Shown here: positions 7,160-12,863 of the stretch, in pieces | How the letters are laid out: the number at the start of each line of letters is the position of its first letter | How positions within the stretch are numbered: the stretch's first letter is position 1 | NCBI GenBank assembly: GCA_009840005.1 | Contig: VXOR01000064.1 | Span: 1-17,996, forward strand | Direction of reading: 5' to 3' | Length of the DNA stretch: 17,996 nt | DNA from: Gemmatimonadota bacterium | GTDB lineage: Bacteria; Latescibacterota; UBA2968; UBA8231 | Program-made: the position numbers and the translations under genes | Notes under the pieces: generated by a model | Seen by the model: only the letters and a program-made list of their open reading frames with translations | Told to the model about the DNA's origin: nothing | The model's database searches: none

Positions 7160-8413
7160 ATGACTGCCACTATCACCCACATCGAACGCTTCACCCTGCA
7201 AGTGCCGTTTGTCGAGCGCGTCCGCCGCGACATGGAACGCGCCGGCATCCACACCTGGTCCGAGCTTGAAATCACTCGCGTCGAAACCGACGCCGGCGTC
7301 GTCGGCTGGGGCGAGACCATTCAGAACTATACTTGGGGCCGCGTCCAAACCCACGAGCGCGTCCTCGGCCAATCGCCCTTTGCCGTCATGTGGGACGACT
7401 CCTTGGGTGCCGGCCTGCAAATGGCCCTCTTCGACGCCGCGGGCAAACTGGCCAGCGTGCCGCTCTACAAGCTGTTGGGCACCAAGTGCCGCGACTGGTG
7501 CGCCATTTCGTTTTGGGACCACGATATGTCGCCGGAGCGATACGCCATCGAAGCGCAAACCGCGGTTGAACTCGGCTACACCAGCATAAAGATCAAGACC
7601 CGGCCGTGGTTCGACGTCCGCGAGACCATCCGCCAAATCAGCGCCGTCACCCCCGATCACTTCCGCATCGACGCCGATTGGAACGCCTTTTTGAACAACG
7701 CCTCCAACGCCATCCCCCTGCTGCGCGAGTTGGAGCAAACCTTCCCCAAAATCAAAATTTTTGAAGACCCCATCCCGCGCCACGACGCCTCCGGCAACCG
7801 CTTCCTGCGCACCCAGATCAGCACCGCCATCGCCCATCACTACGGCGTGATCCACCCTCGCGAAGCCATGGAGCTAGGCGGCGTCTGCGACGGTTGGATC
7901 TTGGGCGGCGGCGTCAACGGGATCACCAGCCAAGGCCGCACGTGCGAGGCGCTGCGCATGCCCTTCTTCCTACAAATGGTCGGTGCCGGGCCAACCACCG
8001 CCCTTTCGCTGCACCTGAGCGCAGTGCTAGTCCAAGCCCAGTGGCCGACCATCACCTGCCACGAGCTGTACGAGCACAGCCTGCTCAAACAGCGGATCGA
8101 AGTCATCGGCGGCCACGCCCGGGTGCCCGAAGCGCCGGGCTTGGGCATTGAGATCGACGAAGAGGCGCTGGCAAAGTACCGCGTCAATCGAGCCGACCAC
8201 AGTCTGCCCAAACGGCTGGTCAAGGTAGCCCGCGCCGGCGGCATCAACATCTACTTTGCCAATTCAGGACAGAAGTGGACTTTCTTCCAAGGCGGCAACC
8301 ATCCTGTTGACGAATGGGGATCGAGCACCGAACTCCTCGACGACGACGACAGCGCCGAATTCGCCGACCTCCACGCTCGCGCCGTCGAGTCGCCGGTGAT
8401 GACGGCGGAGTGA
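7160..8413 (+). CDS. Mandelate racemase / muconate lactonizing (enolase superfamily) protein
   Basis: Enolase-superfamily enzymes abstract a proton alpha to a carboxylate, often as sugar-acid dehydratases or epimerases. The 417-residue product shows the capping domain with GVVGWGET near 46-53, a KxK pair (K144, K146 in IKIKTRPW) at the end of barrel strand two, and acidic ligands in RIDADWN (D171/D173) and IFEDPI (E202). At the third ligand position, usually Glu or Asp after strand five, the sequence reads STAIAHHYG, so His replaces it. A GG motif (LGGGVNGI) follows. The C-terminus (last ~80 residues) is longer than the typical family member and ends acidic. The ATG at 7160 has AAGGAA 10 nt upstream. 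With the nearby aldolase and Gfo/Idh genes it suggests sugar-acid dehydration, but the altered metal site makes activity uncertain. Confidence 0.85.
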   Translation: MTATITHIERFTLQVPFVERVRRDMERAGIHTWSELEITRVETDAGVVGWGETIQNYTWGRVQTHERVLGQSPFAVMWDDSLGAGLQMALFDAAGKLASVPLYKLLGTKCRDWCAISFWDHDMSPERYAIEAQTAVELGYTSIKIKTRPWFDVRETIRQISAVTPDHFRIDADWNAFLNNASNAIPLLRELEQTFPKIKIFEDPIPRHDASGNRFLRTQISTAIAHHYGVIHPREAMELGGVCDGWILGGGVNGITSQGRTCEALRMPFFLQMVGAGPTTALSLHLSAVLVQAQWPTITCHELYEHSLLKQRIEVIGGHARVPEAPGLGIEIDEEALAKYRVNRADHSLPKRLVKVARAGGINIYFANSGQKWTFFQGGNHPVDEWGSSTELLDDDDSAEFADLHARAVESPVMTAE

Positions 8414-8529
8414 GGAGACCCGGAGAGGCTATGACCATCTGTGGCCTTGCCGCTGACGATAAATCGTAGTCTCCGAATCAGTTAGGAAGTTTTAGTGCTG
8501 CCTAAATGTGGCTCGATGAATACGCTTTT

Positions 8530-9195
8530 TCAAATCCCTTCTAACCTACGGGATTCCACATACTCTCTGAAGCGCATCGCTGCATTTTGGAAATGGGGTT
8601 TTATATTTTTAGTCTCCAGACATACCCATTCTATACATGATGCAGCACTCATATTTTCGATTATTTTTTTTAGTTTCTTGGTAAATTCACCTTCACTTCT
8701 TGGTTGCTGCTTAAAAAGGATATTAAGTTGATGATAAAAGGTCGCGTAGGCCACTGACGTCTCGGCTATGGTTAGACTAGCCTCAGTACCAACAACTGCG
8801 ATGCAAGGATCATCTTGTTCCATACTCATGACAGACTGTATTGCAGATAATCCTTCGCAGCATGACATACAAACGAAAAGGACTCCGCCTACTCGCTTAT
8901 TTACAGGTATGAGTAGTTTTCTGAGGTCTGCCCAAGTAATAAACTCTCTCTGTGAAAGCTCAATACCCTGCTTGTTGCCGTGACCGGCAAAGTGTAGAAC
9001 GGGAATGCACCCATCTTTACGTTCTATTTCATTAAGGGCTTGGATGAAGTATTTCTGGCTCAGTACCGTGCGAGCCGTGAAGGGTATATCGCAGAATTGG
9101 GCTATCGGCCTAATAAGGTCTGCCTCTATACGATTAGCGTAAAAGTCCTTATAGTTAGGTGACTCAATTAAGTGGATGGCAAGAATGCTTCCCAT
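8530..9195 (-). CDS. Stand-alone caspase-like (CHAT-type) cysteine protease
   Basis: CHAT/caspase-fold proteins are His-Cys proteases, in bacteria often effectors of defence or self-killing systems. The 221-residue product is essentially one domain: a strand-loop ending in VLHFAGHGN (H72 as candidate catalytic His), then GGVLFVCMSCCEG (C109 as candidate nucleophile; C112 and C113 follow), then IAVVGTEASL, the next core strand. No sensor, TPR, transmembrane or signal region is present, which is short for this superfamily. ATG at 9195 is preceded by AGGAGAGAAAG. The gene is AT-richer than its flanks and sits with its back to small unknown genes, so it looks laterally acquired. A partner or substrate is not evident. 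Gingipain-like or metacaspase assignment is an alternative; the fold call is fairly secure, the function is not. Confidence 0.77.
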   Translation of the reverse strand: MGSILAIHLIESPNYKDFYANRIEADLIRPIAQFCDIPFTARTVLSQKYFIQALNEIERKDGCIPVLHFAGHGNKQGIELSQREFITWADLRKLLIPVNKRVGGVLFVCMSCCEGLSAIQSVMSMEQDDPCIAVVGTEASLTIAETSVAYATFYHQLNILFKQQPRSEGEFTKKLKKIIENMSAASCIEWVCLETKNIKPHFQNAAMRFREYVESRRLEGI

Positions 9196-9320
9196 TATCT
9201 TTCTCTCCTATGGATGCACGTTGATGGACAGGGTGATGAGCAAAGTCTAGATACTTTGACGTTGTCGGGAATAAAGGGGTTTTTAGGTTAAGGACAAGAC
9301 GTAGAGAGGAGATGATAACC

Positions 9321-9548
9321 ATGAGCGATGCGGCAAAAGAAAATGCGGCAGCGGCAGCTTTGGCGGCGGCCATTGTCTATACCCTGAACGAGCGCGATCC
9401 CACCTTCAGGGGAAGACTAGAAGTTAATTTAGAATCCCTCTTGATTTTCTTCGATCATGGGAAAAGCAAGGATGCGGGCGAGAGAGAAGCGGCCAATACC
9501 ATTTGGCTCGCCAAGCGTTATCTCGATAGGCTTGAGAACGAGACCTAA
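9321..9548 (+). CDS. Small protein of unknown function (75 aa)
   Basis: I do not recognise the family. The product starts MSDAAKENAAAAALAAAIVYTLNERDP, an alanine-rich amphipathic helix, and continues with charged helical sequence ending IWLAKRYLDRLENET; no transmembrane segment, Cys cluster or signal peptide is clear. I choose ATG 9321 rather than 9312 because AGGAG (9307-9311) then sits 9 nt upstream, while 9312 would overlap it. It is divergent from the caspase-like gene across a ~125 nt gap and is followed by a strong hairpin terminator, so it is probably expressed as its own unit. It could be an accessory or antitoxin-like protein for the neighbouring protease gene, but that is speculation from position only. 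Confidence 0.6.
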   Translation: MSDAAKENAAAAALAAAIVYTLNERDPTFRGRLEVNLESLLIFFDHGKSKDAGEREAANTIWLAKRYLDRLENET

Positions 9549-9593
9549 GCTCAGGTCGCAGAGGCACTTTTCAATCGGGAGATATTTAAGCAA

Positions 9594-9631
9594 CCCCGTG
9601 CCAATAACGCTGGCACGGGGGCTTCTATTTT
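9594..9631 (+). terminator. Rho-independent terminator after the 75-aa gene
   Basis: Perfect 10-bp stem CCCCGTGCCA / TGGCACGGGG (9594-9603 and 9611-9620) with a 7-nt loop, followed by GCTTCTATTTT. It lies between two convergent small genes, and its T-rich tail serves the plus strand. Confidence 0.8.
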
Positions 9632-9840
9632 AAGTCGTTTAAGTCGGCCACGCTCTCCTCCCACTCCTTGAACTTCTCACGTTGCCGAGACCGATCGGCC
9701 TCAAGCACTGTATCGGCGACCTCTATGGCCCAATTCGCCGCATCCATGCTCGGACCTTTGGCGGATTGGAGAGCCACACGCACGACCTTATACCAGCGTT
9801 CGCGCTCTTCGAAGGACTTAAACTCGGTTGTGTGACTCAT
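9625..9840 (-). CDS. Small charged, helical protein of unknown function (71 aa)
   Basis: Not recognised. The product (MSHTTEFKSFEERERWYKVV...) is rich in Glu, Lys and Arg and predicted helical throughout, with a likely coiled-coil C-terminus (ADRSRQREKFKEWEES). It has a textbook AAGGAGG ribosome binding site before ATG 9840. Its start overlaps the stop of an upstream small reading frame as TAATG, which indicates translational coupling. The two together look like a small accessory operon such as those found in phage or plasmid-derived DNA. Its stop lies within the tail of the terminator that serves the convergent gene. Confidence 0.6.
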   Translation of the reverse strand: MSHTTEFKSFEERERWYKVVRVALQSAKGPSMDAANWAIEVADTVLEADRSRQREKFKEWEESVADLNDLK

Positions 9841-9970
9841 TACTCGCCTCCTTGTATGATAGAAGCTACTTGCACGAGCAACTCAGACTTAGCCTCGGCA
9901 ATATCAGATTTGGTCGCCAGATGATTGAGTTCCCCTCGATACGCCCCACACGATCACTCAGATCGGACAT
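9840..9970 (-). pseudogene. Small coiled-coil ORF (about 43 aa) broken by a one-base loss in a G run
   Basis: From ATG 9970, with AAAAGGAG upstream, the frame reads MSDLSDRVGRIEG; a different frame then continues ELNHLATKSDIAEAKS and on to VASIIQGGE and a TAA that overlaps the next gene's ATG. Joining the two halves needs one extra G at the GGGG run near 9930. As written, the frame stops early after 35 residues. The joined protein would be a short heptad-like helix. Either a real mutation or a homopolymer sequencing error. The good ribosome binding site and TAATG coupling argue that the intact version was a real gene. Confidence 0.45.
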
Positions 9971-9989
9971 AGCAGTCTCCTTTTGCTCC

Positions 9990-10357
9990 CAGCCAGCCAA
10001 CCGGGCCAATATACAAGAGTTTGTGGAAGAGCACAGAGATCCAAGCGCGACGCTCTACACAGATGAAAGCATGGTGCATGACGGCCTAGCCAATCACGAA
10101 ACCGTCCGGCATAGTGTCGGCGAATACGTGCAGGAGCAAGCCCACACCAACGGCATCGAATCCTTTTGGGCACTGATCAAGCGTGGCTATTACGGAACCT
10201 ATCACAAGATGAGCGAGAAGCACCTACCCGATATATCGGCGAGTTCGCTGGCAGACACAACGCCCGCGCCGTCGATACCATTCAGCAGATGGCGATGATG
10301 GCGCAAGGCATGATGGGCAAAGCCCTACCATACCAAGAGCTAATCGCCGACGCATAA
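9990..10357 (+). pseudogene. IS1595-type transposase, C-terminal remnant with frameshift
   Basis: The plus-strand frame from about 9990 reads ANRANIQEFVEEH, LYTDESMVHDGL, then HSVGEYVQEQAHTNGIESFW and LIKRGYYGTYHKMSEKHL; this is the end of the DDE_Tnp_IS1595 domain (the last catalytic acidic residue being the Glu of NGIESFW). After KHL the match moves to another frame (RYIGEFAGRHNAR...QMAMMAQGMMGKALPYQELI) to a stop at 10357. One base is missing around 10225. The first two-thirds of the transposase are absent, so it is not functional. The remnant abuts the small minus-strand gene pair and is followed by a strong hairpin. Confidence 0.75.
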
Positions 10358-10363
10358 ACCAAA

Positions 10364-10403
10364 CAGGGCCAACCGGGGAGATGGTTGGCCCTGCTTCTTT
10401 TTT
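10364..10403. terminator. Strong bidirectional hairpin terminator
   Basis: Perfect 11-bp stem CAGGGCCAACC / GGTTGGCCCTG (10364-10374, 10383-10393) with loop GGGGAGAT, followed on the plus strand by CTTCTTTTTT and on the minus strand by TTTGGTTT. It serves the end of the minus-strand membrane-protein operon and also caps the transposase remnant. Confidence 0.82.
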
Positions 10404-10415
10404 AGCTAGAAAATC

Positions 10416-10607
10416 TTACGAGGCGAGAGCGGCAATTATAATGAGAAACAGGATTCCGGCGACTAAGGCCACCCAGCCCGCCGTCTTTATGGTCTCATCG
10501 GCGCTTTTATCAGCGAATTTTTTAGCTTCCTCTTTGCCTTTGGTGGCCCATAGGTATAAAGACCGAATGCCGATGATAATGGCTACAAGGATTAGGATTT
10601 CAACCAT
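10416..10607 (-). CDS. Small two-helix membrane protein (63 aa)
   Basis: Unknown family. The product is a hydrophobic helix (MVEILILVAIIIGIRSLYLW), a charged central loop (KGKEEAKKFADKSADE) and a second hydrophobic helix (WVALVAGILFLIIIAALA), so it is most likely an inner-membrane hairpin with both ends on the same side. It starts 14 nt after the secreted-protein gene on the same strand, with a weak GGGGG site, and ends just before the hairpin terminator. The pair is thus a two-gene operon. A role in helping the secreted partner or in envelope stress is only a guess. Confidence 0.6.
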   Translation of the reverse strand: MVEILILVAIIIGIRSLYLWATKGKEEAKKFADKSADETIKTAGWVALVAGILFLIIIAALAS

Positions 10608-10621
10608 AGCGACCCCCGCGA

Positions 10622-11395
10622 TTACTCGGCGCTTTCTACACGACTATGGTTCTTGATCTGTCCCCACGTCATGCCATCGGCTACGGTCGGTATGGTCTCC
10701 TCGACGATGCGGACCACTTCATAGGTTATCTCTATTTCCCAAGTGTCGATAAGGGTCGGCGACAGAAGGCTGCTTGCCGCGAAGTCGATGATGTCGCCGG
10801 GCCATATCTCGACCGCCGTTAAAGTGCCCAAGAGCGGATTGGGAAACGCAAAGCCTACGATGTCGCCACGGCGATCCATCAACGTGAACTGAATGTCCAC
10901 ATGCCGTATAAGCGCATTAGTCCCATTGAACAGCTCTCCATAGAAGACAGCCCTACCATCGCGCGTTTGAGTCAGGTTCAGGCTCTCCTCGACTAGGCCA
11001 AATGATCCCGTAATGAGCGACGCATCCGGTGGCTCTAAGACACCCTCTAGCCGGATGTTGAAGCTGTCATACTCTCCCTCGGCATGGTCTGTCTCCACCT
11101 CGAAAGACCGGATATCTCCTGGGGCTAGGTCCTTTAACGGATTATCGGGGAAATCCCGATATATGGCGATGATTTGATCGCCCTGTTTAAGAACGACGTA
11201 GATGCTCGTAGTCCCGATGGCCTGCGTCGCGTGGGTGTTTTGGATCGTGCCGGTGAACACCATAAGGCCGAATTCGTCAACGGACTCGTTGACTTCTAAC
11301 AACGCAAGATGCTCGTCAGAGAAAGAAGCGTGGGCGGGGCCTCCTACGAGGAACCCCGCAAGCAGGACGAAACCTAGGGCTAGGCTCAATCTCAT
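10622..11395 (-). CDS. Secreted protein with FxLYD-like beta-sandwich repeats
   Basis: The product starts with a Sec signal peptide (MRLSLALGFVLLAGFLVGG, cleavage near AHA-SF) and has two similar beta-rich halves. Each carries a GxIxN / GELFN strand and a hydrophobic xVxLxxxxGDxIxxx strand (TGTIQNTHA...YVVLKQGDQIIA; YGELFNGTN...FTLMDRRGDIVG), as in FxLYD-type domains of secreted or periplasmic proteins. No catalytic motif is seen. I prefer the ATG at 11395 because GGGAG then lies about 8 nt upstream; the ATG at 11401 is too close to it. The mature protein would be exported and might bind polymer or envelope components. It is followed by the small membrane gene after 14 nt. Domain naming is by pattern and memory. 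Confidence 0.6.
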   Translation of the reverse strand: MRLSLALGFVLLAGFLVGGPAHASFSDEHLALLEVNESVDEFGLMVFTGTIQNTHATQAIGTTSIYVVLKQGDQIIAIYRDFPDNPLKDLAPGDIRSFEVETDHAEGEYDSFNIRLEGVLEPPDASLITGSFGLVEESLNLTQTRDGRAVFYGELFNGTNALIRHVDIQFTLMDRRGDIVGFAFPNPLLGTLTAVEIWPGDIIDFAASSLLSPTLIDTWEIEITYEVVRIVEETIPTVADGMTWGQIKNHSRVESAE

Positions 11396-11426
11396 TCCCA
11401 TATCTCCCTGTGTGAGGTTGACGTTG

Positions 11427-11449
11427 CGGCCCCCCTCTCAAGGGGGCCG
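11427..11449. repeat. Short GC-rich hairpin upstream of the secreted-protein gene
   Basis: CGGCCCCC / GGGGGCCG (11427-11434, 11442-11449), 8-bp perfect stem and 7-nt loop. It lies about 30 nt upstream of the minus-strand start, so it would be in that gene's leader. No T-run follows it; it could be an mRNA leader structure or a leftover attenuator. Confidence 0.5.
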
Positions 11450-11665
11450 GGCAGTGTCATACTCACGCAAGTAGGTGCGGGAATCCTACCTATTCACCTA
11501 GTAGCCAGGAGCGACCCAGCCACATACAAGAGGCTGTTGTATTCAGCAGGCCACCCGACAACGGGAGACTTGCGGGAGTATGACAGCCTCCAAGATAGAA
11601 CAGACAAAGACAGACTACAACCCCATTTGACTTTTCTTCGGTCCTAGCTACCGTTCTGAATACGT

Positions 11666-11699
11666 GGCATCTGGCGAGGCGGCTACCTCGCCAGATGCC
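11666..11699. repeat. Perfect 14-bp hairpin
   Basis: GGCATCTGGCGAGG (11666-11679), loop CGGCTA, CCTCGCCAGATGCC (11686-11699). It is flanked by no T-run, and lies 21 nt before the AAGGAG site of the next plus-strand gene. The stem is far too long to be chance. It may be a terminator remnant, a leader RNA structure or part of a mobile repeat. Confidence 0.65.
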
Positions 11700-11733
11700 G
11701 GAACCTTTCAATCTATTCACAAGGAGCATCCTA

Positions 11734-11979
11734 ATGGCTTTAACGGCAGACGATTCCCTATATATGATTGAAACTATAAGACCTCTATATCTTGACGATA
11801 GCAGTGAATATGTGGTTGAAATCGAAGCTCGGCCTCTATCTTATAATTTCCCTCACGGAAAGACTCTAGGGCCGCAGCAAAAGACTTTTCATTTTCTATT
11901 TCCCAACCGCAATGAAGCTCAAAGTCTATTTTCGGACCTCTTGCGTAAAATTCAGCAACAGAACACGGGAAATCTTTAG
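11734..11979 (+). CDS. Small protein of unknown function (81 aa), AT-rich gene
   Basis: Not recognised. The product (MALTADDSLYMIETIRPLYL...) is a mixed alpha/beta sequence without signal or membrane segment, ending in a helix (EAQSLFSDLLRKIQQQNTGN). The ATG at 11734 has AAGGAG 7 nt upstream; the same frame extends further 5' to 11695 but into the hairpin and without a site. A competing frame on the minus strand (11774-12022, GTG start) covers the same bases but lacks a ribosome binding site, so I prefer this one. Base composition is AT-richer than surrounding genes, suggesting acquired DNA. The preceding hairpin may control its translation or transcription. Confidence 0.5.
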   Translation: MALTADDSLYMIETIRPLYLDDSSEYVVEIEARPLSYNFPHGKTLGPQQKTFHFLFPNRNEAQSLFSDLLRKIQQQNTGNL

Positions 11980-12005
11980 TTATAATTATTCCTTTCTGTG
12001 AATAG

Positions 12006-12048
12006 TTATGGTTTATGGTCACTCAGGTATATAATTCCCTAATTATAA
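12006..12048 (+). promoter_or_regulatory. AT-rich candidate promoter region before the DUF4258-like gene
   Basis: A perfect -10 TATAAT (12030-12035) is present; the -35 region (TTATGG at 12006-12011, 18-nt spacing) is poor. The stretch is framed by a 9-bp inverted repeat, TTATAATTA (11980-11988) and TAATTATAA (12040-12048), which could be a regulator site. Candidate only. Confidence 0.3.
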
Positions 12049-12135
12049 AGTCTGCCGTGGTTACGGGTGTGCTCCTTGGCGTCCGGGCAGTCTAGGTCGG
12101 TGGCCCTGCTGAGGCGGCGTGCAGGGCAAATGCCA

Positions 12136-12423
12136 ATGGGACAACTTTTTGACGTGATTCGACAATTGATCGCCGAGGAGCGTTATATCATCGGCCAGCA
12201 CGCCTCCGAGCGCTTGGAAGAGCGTGGTATCATGGAATGGCAGGTGGTTGCAGGAGTGGAGGACGGAGAATTGATCGCCGAGCGACCAGACGCGACGCCT
12301 AATCCGGCCGTCGAGGTGCGCGAATCATTGCCCGACGGTATGGAGTACAAGGCCGTTTGGTCTCATCTACGTCATGTTGGTGTCGCCAAGCTGGTAACTG
12401 TGCATTTTTTCGACGGAGGTTAA
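12136..12423 (+). CDS. DUF4258-like protein (possible toxin-type small protein)
   Basis: The sequence HASERLEERGIMEWQVVAGVEDGELI, then a hydrophobic strand pair (YKAVWSHLRH...KLVTVHFF), matches the pattern of DUF4258: a conserved H-A-xxR-xxERGI block followed by a gene-end strand. From memory this family occurs as small stand-alone proteins, some near toxin-antitoxin-type loci; the fold is RelE/HicA-like in size, but activity is unproven. I choose ATG 12136 (95 residues) because AGGG lies 9 nt upstream; ATG 12130 is in-frame too. The next gene begins 3 nt after its stop with GGAGG at its end, so the two are co-transcribed. Toxin identity is not established. Confidence 0.6.
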   Translation: MGQLFDVIRQLIAEERYIIGQHASERLEERGIMEWQVVAGVEDGELIAERPDATPNPAVEVRESLPDGMEYKAVWSHLRHVGVAKLVTVHFFDGG

Positions 12424-12426
12424 GCC

Positions 12427-12654
12427 ATGCGTATTCCTGGACAGCGAATCAAGCGGACACGACTGATTCAGACCGATAAGTATGTCGTTGCGGTAGAGGT
12501 GGAAATGGTCATCCCGGCCGATGATCCGAGCGAGCCATGCTATGAATCTGAAACTATTCAGCTCCTCCGGGAGATCGAAGCGCACGCCAAGCGGGAAGAC
12601 GTGGCTTGGTTGACCAAAAAGGGTAAGGTCTATGCTGCCGTGGATGCGGCTTAA
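12427..12654 (+). CDS. Small partner protein of the DUF4258-like gene (75 aa)
   Basis: Unknown family. The product starts MRIPGQRIKRTRLIQTDKYVVAVEVEMVIPADD, a short basic N-terminus and a beta-hairpin-like stretch, followed by an acidic helix (ETIQLLREIEAHAKREDVAWL) and a basic end. GGAGG lies within the last codons of the preceding gene, 3 nt apart, which points to coupled expression. It has the size and charge pattern of an antitoxin-like or adaptor partner, but no DNA-binding motif is evident. Its last codons overlap, in another frame, an orphan secretion-tail remnant. Confidence 0.55.
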   Translation: MRIPGQRIKRTRLIQTDKYVVAVEVEMVIPADDPSEPCYESETIQLLREIEAHAKREDVAWLTKKGKVYAAVDAA

Positions 12655-12748
12655 GAGATGGATCCTTGCATCCGCCAGCGGCGTGTATCTGTATCAGTTG
12701 CAGGCTGGCCCGATCATCCACGGGCGCAAGATGCTCTTCGTCAAATAG
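12644..12748 (+). pseudogene. Orphan T9SS-type C-terminal sorting-domain remnant
   Basis: In a frame different from the 75-aa gene, the bases at 12674-12748 read ASGVYLYQLQAG, then a short link, then KMLFVK and a TAG. This is the signature end (ASGxYxYxLxxG...KMxxxK) of the type A sorting tail of proteins exported by the type IX system or of FlgD-Ig-like tails. Only this C-terminal end survives, overlapping the tail of the previous gene; the rest of the exported protein is missing. The 34-codon frame from ATG 12644 has no ribosome binding site. A relic of a deleted or rearranged secreted protein is the best reading. Confidence 0.55.
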
Positions 12749-12863
12749 CTTCTGTTTTTCCAAAAGTAAATAGTATATATTTCACCTAAGTGTGGAGTCG
12801 CCGGGATTCTTTCCCTCCTCCGGCCATGCCCTCGCAACCCTCCCTCGATCGGAGAGTCGTCCC

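Larger units (their letters stand above)
11402..11733. other. Gene-poor gap of 332 nt with two hairpins
   Basis: It separates the divergent secreted-protein gene and the 81-aa gene. I see no credible gene: the one longer frame (minus, 11490-11729) has no ribosome binding site and runs through a strong hairpin. Contents are the two inverted repeats listed separately, plus presumed promoters for the flanking genes that I cannot place with confidence. Confidence 0.6.

Noticed and set aside
6914..7855. Minus-strand frame (313 codons) opposite the MR/MLE gene
   Set aside because: Gly/Val/Asp-rich mirror of a recognisable enolase-superfamily gene; no motif of its own.
9828..9989. Plus-strand frame upstream of the transposase remnant
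   Set aside because: This part has no transposase similarity and lies opposite the small minus-strand gene pair; only about 9990 onward matches.
11490..11729. Minus-strand frame of 79 codons
   Set aside because: Runs through the perfect 14-bp hairpin and has no ribosome binding site or recognisable domain.
11774..12022. Minus-strand frame of 82 codons overlapping the 81-aa gene
   Set aside because: GTG start without a ribosome binding site; the plus-strand frame has AAGGAG at good spacing. Not fully excluded.
12792..12863. Extension of the ATP-grasp gene to 12792
   Set aside because: No ribosome binding site; ATG 12864 has GGAGAG 7 nt upstream and the family sequence starts there.
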